A model generated the notes under the pieces. It did no database searches, was not told where the DNA came from, and saw only the letters and a list, made by a program, of their open reading frames with translations. 64,000 bases of DNA from Spizellomyces punctatus DAOM BR117 (Eukaryota; Chytridiomycota; Chytridiomycetes; Spizellomycetales; Spizellomycetaceae). The DNA lies in NCBI RefSeq assembly GCF_000182565.1, contig NW_015971544.1, forward strand, positions 122,622-186,621, given 5' to 3'. Both the position numbers and the translations under genes were made by a program. This document shows, one piece after another, positions 32,995-41,860 of the stretch (position 1 is the stretch's first letter; each line of letters opens with the position of its first letter).

Positions 32995-35900
32995 ATGCTC
33001 GCTACTACACCTATTCCCACGCCCATCAAAGAGCCTTCGATATACGAAATTGAAAAGCCTTTTACCTCCAAACCATTCCATGTCGCTCCTCCTCTCCCTC
33101 CACCACAAGAAAATCTAGATGTTCGATCGTACAAGCACCTCCAATCCTTGATCAGACAGGCATTGAAGGAGGTTTATGTGGACGTGGATACATGGGAGAA
33201 AGTACTGACGGAAGTTGCGTTAGAAATTGCTCAGGATGTGCCGTTTGCCCTTGAGATCATTGGTCGACCGTCGTCAAACGGAATGGCTGATGATGGCAGC
33301 ACCAGTCTTCATCATGTCATCAAAGTGACGACCGAACCGTTTGGCATGCCGCAGGAGTCGCGCTACGTTCCTGGTCCCGCTGAGGGAGAGATCCCTCCTG
33401 AAGTGGTGGCCATAGAACCAAATATTTTGGAGCTTGGAGGAACTGTCGTACTCAAAGGCACGGCCAAAGATCTCCCCAAAATCGAGAAAGTAATGGAACT
33501 TGTCGTCTTTGTCGTTTGTAACCTAAAGTTAGAGATGTACTTGTTTCGCGATCATTTTGCTGTTAGACCTGATTCCGCTGAAGCGAATGCAGTGCATCGC
33601 TCGCCACCACCTCCGAGGCGAGTAGGGAGATCCTTATGGAACTGGATACGTGGAGAGAATAGAAGTGGACACGGAAGCAATCCGCGGTCAGCTTCCCCAG
33701 AGGGTGTCGTGGATGGAAGTAATCGGTTCGATAGGGCGATCAGACAAATCGAAAAGACGATTATCAGTGCATCACCGGACGTGATTTTTCCTCCACCGCA
33801 TCTGCTCCTCCGATTACGAGATGAGGAGGTCAACTTGTATCCCGTAAGAATGCTGGATCAAGACGGTCGACGGATATCGTACGGTCCCGATGACGTGGAC
33901 TTTCCTTCTGGAAGCGGATCAGGCAAATTTAATAGCTGGGGTTCCAACTCACCCGGGCGACGCTATTCGAGTGCGTCGACCAAGTCCACAAGCAGTAGAA
34001 CCTCCCATATCTCCGTGGACTCAAAGGCGGGTCTGGGATATCTGATGACCAACAACAATAGCATAAGTGGCGTGATGAGGCATCAGAGTGTCACTTTCGC
34101 TTATTCCTACTACTTTTCCGGTTCCAATATTCCTTGCCGTCCTCCAGAAATCCTGACAATCGAATACTATCAGAAATTGGGGCAACACTTTCAAGATAGA
34201 TCTTTAGGACAGTTTGTGGAACTTCTATGTAACAAGGCAAAAGGACTTTGTCCGGATGCCATGTGCGGAAAGCCGATGGGTCAACATGTTATCACCTATA
34301 CTCACAATCATGGACGTATTAGCGTAAGCGTTCGAGAGGCTCCTCAGCGACTGGGCTCGCCGCCCGAACCGGATCAAATTTACATGTGGACTGGGTGTCG
34401 GGAGTGCGAATCAACCACTGATATAGTTCCAATGTCCACGGGTACTTGGCATTACTCATTTGCGAAATATCTGGAACTCTTATACTACAACCCGTACTTT
34501 GTGTGTGGAACCGTATGTTCTCATATCCACACCAGAGAGAACGTTCGGCGATTTTTCCGGCTGCGGAACGAAATTGTCGTGTTCGAGTACGATTACATCG
34601 ATTTGTTTGAGATGAGGGTTCCAAAGATCCAAGTCAGTCCGGACTACTATTTTGATGAAGCTTCCGATGATGCGCACTATGGTGCTGATGATGATTTGGA
34701 GCCGTTCGGAGTTGATGGACATGCGATCTTAGAGCAAACTCGGGGCGAAATCACCACTTTCTATAATTCTGTCAAGGAATACATGCAGGGGTTGGCATTT
34801 GCGACAGGTTCTGCTTTAGTGGCCCAGAATGAGGGATCAGCTGAGCAAGTTCAGTGCCAGATCATGTTGGATGAATTGGGAAAGAAGTTTGAGCAGGATG
34901 AGCAACAGCTGCGGGAGGAGTTGAAAGCGAAAAAAGTAGCAGAAGTGAATAATGTGAGACGGGAGTTGTTGGCCAAGATGAAGGAGACAGTGAAGACACT
35001 TGTAGAATGGCAGAAACTGCATGCGCCTGGCCACAAGGAGCAACCAGAATGGTCATTGCCAGATTATTGCAGGTAAATGCAGTGGTCCGCCGCTGCCAGT
35101 CTGGCGCGGTTTCGGTCTAAAGGTGGCTTTCACGCGCGGGTGTCTCATGAAATCTTTTTCCATAGCATCCCTGGTCACAAGCCCAAGACAGGTCATGTCT
35201 ATCCCAACTCTTTTGTCATTGTTCGGGAGGACGAACCCACATCGATCATCGCTTTCACTCTTAGGTAAGTTCTTCTCATCGACCCACTACCGTTGTATTA
35301 TACTAACTGGCTGATCCCCATTAAAGTTCCAAAGACTATATTCAACATATTCGTAACCAACGACAGTACCCATTCGGCGTGGACCCTGAAAGCCCTCCAC
35401 CCATCCCACAATGGGAAAATGTCGGGGGTGATTGCGAGGTCAAAATGAAAGTTTTTTCCCATGAACAGACGCCGGGTGGTCCAAAGCAGCACATCAAATA
35501 CAGTAAGTAGTTGATCGCAGCAAGCGTACGTAGTCTTCCTCCATTAATGGTTGTACCACTTAAGAATTCAGGCAAGGAAAGCATAATTTTTCTTGTACGG
35601 TGTACTATGCCGCGCAGTTTGATGGGCTGAGACGAAAGTGCGGCATGAGCGCCATGTATGTACGGTCTTTGATGCGGTGTTCTGAATGGAATGCGTCAGG
35701 AGGAAAATCTCGAGCTGGCTTCTTCAAAACATGCGGTACGTGTCTATCTCTCTGTTTTTACATTGCGCGTTATTGCCGCAGCACATTTAACGTTAGGTGT
35801 CTGGTGTAGATGATCAGCTCGTCGTGAAGCAGTTGGCGTCCAAGTGGTCCAACCAGGAAAAGGCCGCGTTGATGAAGTTTGCGCCAGCGTATTTTGAGTA

Positions 35901-36806
35901 TATGAATAATTCCGACAAGGTTGAGTGACGTTCTGACATTAGATGTAAGTTTGATTATCTCACCTTTGAAAAATATTTTTTCTTTAGAACCCCACCATTC
36001 TCGTCAAGATATTTGGGTTTTACACACTCAAACACAAGAATCTACAGACGGGCACTGTAAAAAAGTTGGATGTGTTGGTTATGGAGCACCTGTTTGCAAA
36101 CGTCAACATTTCGCGCGTAAGCATTGGCTATTTTTTCCTGCAAGTGCATAAAGGTTGTCACTCATCCACCCGTTCTGGCGGAAACAGAAATTTGATCTTA
36201 AAGGCGTTCCGGATCGGCACATCGTCAGTAAAAAGGACGGTGAAAACGATGTGATGTGGGATGGTGACTGGGTCGATGGTGAGAACCCGGCCTGAACCTT
36301 TCATAGTCATTGAACATTTCGAATGTAATCATTCCATGTTAGGGCGTTACAAGCAACTTCTCCGACTCCATGCCCACTCCAAAAAGATAATCGCCGAATC
36401 TGTCTGGAATGACACCCAATTCCTTAGCGACGCCAACGTAATGGACTACTCGCTCCTCGTGGGCGTCAATGACGATAAAAAAGAACTCGTCGTGGGCATT
36501 GTTGACTTCATTGGTCCCTACACATGGTATAAGATCTTGGAAACGAGAGCCAAGACGACGCTCAATGCAGCGTTGAAGGGTGGCAAGGATGTGACAGTGC
36601 TTCCTCCGGACCAGTATAGAGACCGGTTTAGGAAGGCGATGGAGCAGAACTTTTTGATGGTTCCAGGTGAGCTCTTGACTGTGATAGAAGCGGGCTTCTC
36701 ATAAAAATGCCCCGGACTGAATGAGGTGCTTTATCTAGACAAATGGATTAAGATACCTGGACTAGAACAAGGTATCTCGAGTAAAAAGCTTCCATCCGTA
36801 TTGTGA
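32995..36806 (+). CDS. Fab1/PIKfyve-type phosphatidylinositol phosphate kinase, short form
   Basis: The first exon (32995-35076) is long. After a Pro-rich start and Ser-rich linkers it contains the Cys-rich region typical of Fab1 (HNHGRISVSV; MWTGCRECESTTDIVPMS; TWHYSFAKYLELLYYNP). Its end is a coiled-coil-like stretch. The later exons encode the PIP-kinase fold: HIPGHKPKTG-like region, FFKTCDDQLVVKQL, ILVKIFGFYT, the KFDLKG motif, NVMDYSLLVG and the metal-binding IVDFIGPYTWYK, ending KKLPSVL. Fab1 makes PI(3,5)P2 on endosomes and vacuoles. No FYVE domain and no complete chaperonin-like domain precede the Cys-rich region, so this is shorter than canonical Fab1, either by lineage loss or as a paralogue. 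About six introns lie in the 3' half. Confidence 0.85.
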
Positions 36807-37149
36807 TGTGGTCCGCGTCGAAGGTGAACGTATATAGCTGGCTGTTAATGTTGTTTAAGGTTATTTCCTATTTCTTCGTTTGATACCTGGAGGCGAATGA
36901 GGTTCTTTTCGCCCATCCTTCTTTAGTTTAGCTACAGTATGATTAGTGAATACGTAGAGGTGACTGCGGGCCTTCTTGTCTATATGGTATATTTAGGGTT
37001 GTGATACAACCAATAATACTACAATCGCGAAGCGACAAACAATAATGTGATGGGTAATCTATAGTGTATATTCTATCCCTCCCAAAAATGTAATAAATAA
37101 ACATCCAAGCCATTGGTTTCGAGGGAGTCCATCACCGTCGTAAAGGATA
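36807..37149. other. Convergent intergenic stretch, no gene seen
   Basis: This is the 3' space between the lipid kinase gene (plus) and the F-box/ankyrin gene (minus). It is AT-rich, as expected for two terminators, with no reading frame of note. Confidence 0.5.
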
Positions 37150-38253
37150 TTAGCGCCCAACCGGATCTGGCGAGTGTCGCCCCGTGCAATGACCCATCCT
37201 GATCTCAGCACCAGCTTCGATTTCAGGCAGCTTTCCCTGTTCATCGTGTGCAGCAGCCGTCAGAAGGAATTGCATATCGATGGTTGGTATATTGGAGTCA
37301 ATAAGATGTTCAAAGCATTTGACTGCGCCGTTCATGCCCAGTTGCTTGGCGGACACGCTTGTGAAAAAAGGTGCGAATCCAAATTGGAGCAAATGTTCTA
37401 GTATGCTCGCATCGTCTTTGCGCGCAATCTCTGTCAGGATCCTGTCGGCATGTTGCTCAACACTGAACCCGCCACTCAAAAGGAGAAGCATCATGTCCGT
37501 GTCGCCACGCCACAGGGCCTCTTCGAACGCAGTAGATATCTTCTTGTCTGCCAACGGTCCATACAACGCCTTTTCTTGAGCTGTCACAATCTTCTTATGC
37601 TCCATTTTGCGGTTGTACTTGAGGTTCGGGTTTGCGCCAGCTTGGAGCAGGATAGCGACCAATTCGAGATTACCTCGCGCAGCCGCTTCTGAGAGCGGTG
37701 TCGCACCCCAATATGTCGTGAAGGCCGTCTTTTCAGACACTTTCCAATAGGAGCAATCCGCATCCCAGTCTTCAAACCCACGAGGAAACGCACGGTCGTC
37801 GAGGGACCAATCTCGACAATCAACAAAGGCACCAGCATCCAAAAGCATGCGAACGGCTTGCCTGGCCTTCTTCCATCCACTGCCGGCTTTATCCGTACAA
37901 GCTGCATACCGTATCGCCCTCCAACCCCAGCATGCCTCCCCGTCACCGCTCGCCCGAGGCACACGTTTTAGGCCAACAGGGGCACCGAGACGGTCGAGGT
38001 GAATGACAAGTGATGCAAAAAAGGTCGGAGGACCAAAGCACTCCTTCAAGATGGCCTCATCTTCGCTCCTTGGTGCACGCACCAACTTCTCCGCCTGAAA
38101 CCGGGCAATATCGGATTCCGTGAAAAGGGCATACAAGCTTTTGCACGTCGTCCGGAATCGAGTAGTATCGGCTGTCGCGAGGTATTGAGGGATGCAAAGA
38201 AGGACCTCTGCGGGGAGAGAGTGAATGGGAGCGATGAAGTGGTCTTTTGCCAT
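37150..38253 (-). CDS. F-box and ankyrin-repeat protein
   Basis: This single exon encodes about 367 residues from ATG 38253 (MAKDHFIAPIHSLPAEVLL...). The opening HSLPAEVLLCIPQYLATADT with FRTTCKSLYALF is an F-box. Ankyrin units follow: AVRMLLDAGAFVDCRDWSL, GATPLSEAAARGNLELVAIL plus LQAGANPNL, and weaker units with EEALWRGDTDMMLLLLSGGF and ASILEHLLQFGFAP. The fold suggests a substrate receptor for an SCF ubiquitin ligase. A longer start at 38319 (adding 22 basic/aromatic residues) is possible. The target is unknown. Proteins with this arrangement are often numerous and fast-evolving in fungi, but the copy number cannot be judged here. Confidence 0.8.
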   Translation of the reverse strand: MAKDHFIAPIHSLPAEVLLCIPQYLATADTTRFRTTCKSLYALFTESDIARFQAEKLVRAPRSEDEAILKECFGPPTFFASLVIHLDRLGAPVGLKRVPRASGDGEACWGWRAIRYAACTDKAGSGWKKARQAVRMLLDAGAFVDCRDWSLDDRAFPRGFEDWDADCSYWKVSEKTAFTTYWGATPLSEAAARGNLELVAILLQAGANPNLKYNRKMEHKKIVTAQEKALYGPLADKKISTAFEEALWRGDTDMMLLLLSGGFSVEQHADRILTEIARKDDASILEHLLQFGFAPFFTSVSAKQLGMNGAVKCFEHLIDSNIPTIDMQFLLTAAAHDEQGKLPEIEAGAEIRMGHCTGRHSPDPVGR

Positions 38254-38671
38254 AATGTTTCTATTGTAAGATGACAGACGAAAGGGGGGAAATGCTCTAT
38301 CTAATCTATTTAAATGCAATGAACACCTCCTCTAAAAATAAATAAAAAAAAAAGTCGAGACAAAGAAACCCCTCCTGCCCTTCATCCAGTCTAGATTCTA
38401 AAAAAAAAAAAAAAGACGCCAAAAATAAAAAAAAGAAAGACACGCTCCGGGTCTCGTTACGTAATCATAGTGGGGAACGTGGTTGTACGACTTCACTTGT
38501 ACAGTCACGTTGGAGCGACAGTCATGCAAGCGGTTGTTTGAGTTATCGCCAAGATACTGGCCAGAGGTTGAGGTTAAAGCTAGATCGCGGCATGCAAATC
38601 TTTGGTGACGGTATGTACATGCAAAGTATTCCTTCCTATTGCCATCTTTGTGACTCGCACTCTCTGCAGCA
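38254..38671. other. Divergent intergenic region with A-rich tracts
   Basis: The region lies between the F-box/ankyrin start (minus) and the uridine kinase start (plus). It contains runs of A (about 38344-38352, 38400-38414 and shorter ones). No gene is seen. It should carry both promoters. Confidence 0.45.
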
Positions 38672-39915
38672 ATGCCAGTACAGACGTCTACTCTGGAAAC
38701 TTCGGCCTCTTTGTCGTCACTGAATGAGCCACCTCTACTATTTCCACATTCGGGCAAAGGTACCCCATTCATTATCGGAGTCGCAGGTGGTGGAAGCAGC
38801 GGTAAAAAGACCGTATGTCAAATGATAATGGACCGGCTTTTGGAGAAGGACAAGAGTGTGGGAGTAAAAGTGGTTATCATTAGGTATGCGGGCTGTCTGA
38901 CTGAGATTCTATTCGTATTTGGGGTTTTCAACCTGTTCACCGCACCATTCGATAGAATGGAGGATTTTTATCGGGAGCTAAATCGGGAGGAAATGGAGTT
39001 GGCAAAGTCCGGTGACTATAATTTCGGTGTGTCTGACATTCACTCTTGCAAATTGCCAGAACGCTTAGCTAACAAAGCATCCGCTCAACGTCCAAGATCA
39101 CCCAAATGCAGTAGACTTTGGTTTAATGGAAGAGTGTTTAGAGGACATTTTGCACGGACGTCCAGTGGACATTCCACTTTATGATTTTCAAAATCACATT
39201 CGGTGCGGTTTTGTGTGTTCAACGATTCTTACTGGAGATCTGACAAAAACGGGCCTTCATCAGGTTACCAGAGACAATGCACATTGAGCGACCGGATGTA
39301 GTCATCTTCTCAGGAATCTATATGCTGTACAAGCGACGTGTGCGGGACGTGCTAAATCTAAAGGTTGCAGATCTGGTGACCAACTTCTCACAGAATGGTG
39401 CATTACTCACAAATGTAAACTCCCTTCCTGTACAGGTGTTTGTGGATGTTGACAGTGACGTACGACTGGCACGACAAGGTGGAGTATGCAATGTTCAATT
39501 CTGCTACTATAGATATTGTAGAGGCTTACACTTGATTGTCACCAGTTGTGCGCGACACTGAGGAGCGCTATCACAAACCGCTGGAGCAAGTACTACAGTA
39601 TTACGTGAAACATGTGAAGCCCTCCTTTGAGGATTTCATCCTTCCGGTAAGATCTTTATAACTACTGACTGGGGCAGACGCGAAAGTCGAACTAATCCCG
39701 CGCAGTCCAAAAAGTTTGCCGACGTCATCATCCCCCGTGGCCAGGAGAATACAGTGGCCATTGACCTCTTGACACAGCACATTGTCGATATCCTGGATGA
39801 GCGTGCATCACAAGCGAAGCAGACGCTGGAGGCCGCAGTTGAAGTGCGAACATCTACAACATCATTGGCCACACAAGTCGGGAATGTGGACAAATTTGGA
39901 TCTTTGCCCCAGTAG
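38672..39915 (+). CDS. Uridine kinase-like P-loop kinase
   Basis: Spliced exons give [19 protein letters not shown] (Walker A, near 38772), the catalytic-loop region [24 protein letters not shown]-like residues across an intron, DIPLYDF, and [14 protein letters not shown] (hydrophobic Walker B-like strand, from 39292). [33 protein letters not shown] and FADVIIPRG then follow in family order. The end is at TAG 39913-39915. Uridine kinases phosphorylate uridine and cytidine in pyrimidine salvage. About five introns are present. The residue after the P-loop Lys is another Lys, where Thr or Ser is expected, so activity needs checking. The gene is convergent with HEN1, about 105 bp apart. Confidence 0.87.
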
Positions 39916-40021
39916 GCTATACAGATGGTTAAGCAAGAAGGACGTACTATGTCATAGATTCAATGCAATTAGCCAATTTACTATCAATATGTACAGGAAG
40001 AATACGCAAATAAAATTAGAA

Positions 40022-41635
40022 TCAGATAGTGATCCCGTCGTTCCCCCCAGGATCCTCCAGCAACCGCACCTTCTTTGGTGGAGGATTTGCGGCACTTCCA
40101 TATATAGCAATCTCTTCACCCCAACCTGCTTGGCAATCCCACTCTGCAGTGATGTGTGCAGTGCCCCAGCCCTCTCCGTCGCTATCCCGAGAAGCCTTCC
40201 ATTTAGTGTCCTTCCAGGCGCTATCATCATCCCAGTCATCGTACGCAGGACTCCCGTAGCCCCAGTCTGCGTCCTCGGTTCCATCCTCCTCTGATTCATG
40301 TTCCTTCGGTATCTCAAAGAGGATCACCACTTTTCTTTCTTCATCATTCCAAATAAAACTCTCCTTGGCCGCCGACGACGTAAAGACCTCCTCAAGACGA
40401 CCCCGCGTCTTACATAATTGTCGTATTCGCAGTATGCTCCAATACCGTTCGAAAGGAAGACACCATGTCCCCACGGCAGGCCAAGAAAGCTTCGCAGCAA
40501 GTTGATCTCGTTTTGCATCTTCGATCATTGAATACCACTCGTTCCATATCAGTGGAAATGTTTTCTCCTTCAGTTCCTGGGTGATAGCCTCGCTACTAAA
40601 TCCGCTTTCGGTGAAGTAAGGGAATTCAATTTTTGCATAATGCTTGTATGGACTTTCCGAAAGGGCGGGACAGTCATCGAGACTACTGAGCGGCGAGTCA
40701 TAGTCGCAACGTTGACGAATGAAAATTGCCACTTGCGAACAGTGACCGACGGAGAGGTCGCCAGGTTTGGATGATAGGATACCAACTCCATCAAAGGAAA
40801 CGGTATAACCAAATTTCGTTGCGGCACTATTTGCCCTACCGCCATCTGTTAACACCTCATCAGATCTGCCATTGAGAGCGCAACGAACCAGCGTTGAAAT
40901 TCATCTCGTGTCCACTCAAACCGATGATCATAGTGACGGAAGCCTGCTTCCGGTGTACCCCATTTCAGATCCGGAAAGTTAACGTTGAAGTCGCCGTTTG
41001 GCGTAGTTACGACCATGATCCGCGGCCTGTAGCCCCCGAGCGTAACCGCGGGAAAGGCTGCCAATACAGGTGGGTCCAAGTGCTCGATTCTGTGAGAAAG
41101 TAAGATCAGAGTACATTGTTAAACTCAATTTCCTTAAGACAACTCACACTTCTACACTCGTAATCGCATCGAACCCGGTGAGACTCTTATCCAATTGATC
41201 AACCGAGCCTGAGCAGATGCAATGGATCTTAATAGGACATATTCAAAAACTATCGCAACTCCTCGAACGTAGTCGCACCCTCGTATAAATTGAACTCTAC
41301 GGGAAGCTCTCTAAGGTACTGCCTGTCATAGTCGGTAGGCGCACAATTAACAGAAGCGTAACGGAGGGATTCCCCGTCAATGTCAACCCCAGCCAGTTTA
41401 CTGAATGTAGGGTCATTGAGAAGGATTTCGAGAAGCGCCCCTTCTCCACACCCAAGATCTAGGACCTGGGTCAATGACAGTCAGCTGCCATTGAGGTGGA
41501 CAACTAGTAAATGAAAGCACGTACCGACTGCACTCCATTATTCTTCAATATATGTGAAACCAGTGCCCTCCTCTGAATCCATAGGGGTGGAGAGAATAGT
41601 TGAGCGCCGTCACATCCATCTCTGGAGGAGGCCAT
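40022..41635 (-). CDS. HEN1-type small-RNA 2'-O-methyltransferase
   Basis: The start ATG at 41633-41635 opens MASSRDGCDGAQLFSPPLW, which contains the family's FSPPLxxQR signature (QLFSPPLWIQRR). The next exon has the SAM motif VLDLGCGEGALLEIL and the acidic GVDID. Later exons give VEVIEHLDPPVL, with the Glu...Glu-His metal ligands, then YRPRIMVVTTPN and RHYDHRFEWTRDEF, which supplies the remaining His ligand. The C-terminal 275 residues carry a helical region and a Trp/Asp-rich acidic tail. HEN1 proteins methylate the 3' ends of small RNAs and protect them; Dicer lies about 26 kb away on the same strand. Its 5' neighbour is the Fanzor element, 205 bp upstream. The stop is TGA at 40022-40024. 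Confidence 0.92.
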
Positions 41636-41740
41636 TTGAGAGCCGAAAGCTTGGACTGGAAAAATGTAGTACACCAGGTGGCTGGTAAATCAATTAACTT
41701 GTCATCACCGACAGTGCAGATTTTGCAGCAGCGATATCTA
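41636..41740. promoter_or_regulatory. Probable ancestral HEN1/AASDH divergent promoter
   Basis: These 105 bp lie between the HEN1 start codon and the left copy of the 13-bp repeat. If the Fanzor element is removed together with one repeat copy, this stretch directly precedes the AASDH start codon. It would then have served both divergent genes. No TATA box is evident. Confidence 0.5.
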
Positions 41741-41753
41741 ATATGACTCTTTA
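41741..41753. repeat. 13-bp direct repeat, left copy
   Basis: The sequence atatgactcttta is identical to 43714-43726. The match ends on both sides at exactly 13 bases. It borders the structured 3' end of the Fanzor unit. Confidence 0.85.
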
Positions 41754-41860
41754 GTGCGGAGCCGATGGGTATTGGCACTAGCACCCGCACCAGGGATTGA
41801 ACCGGCGACAACCGGTTCGGAAAAGGTAATCTAACTAATCTACGCTACGGCTGGAACACC
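41754..41860 (-). ncRNA. Candidate Fanzor guide-RNA scaffold / element 3' end
   Basis: On the minus strand this segment overlaps the last codons of the Fanzor frame and runs to the left direct repeat. It holds a perfect 7-bp hairpin (arms 41812-41818 and 41799-41805, 6-nt loop). It also holds a B-box-like GGTTCAATCCC (about 41793-41803) in a tRNA T-arm-like context, and a 6-bp stem pairing 41785-41790 with 41754-41759, whose outer base abuts the repeat. In TnpB and Fanzor systems the guide RNA scaffold comes from the 3' end of the gene and the element end, with the guide read from the flanking DNA. The identification is by position and structure only. Confidence 0.5.

Noticed and set aside
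36807-37149. Small RNA gene downstream of the lipid kinase
   Set aside because: The stretch is simply AT-rich, with no hairpin or box motif.
40022-41635. HEN1 truncated by the Fanzor insertion
   Set aside because: An ATG at 41633-41635 opens the correct frame directly before the conserved FSPPLW signature, so the coding region looks complete.
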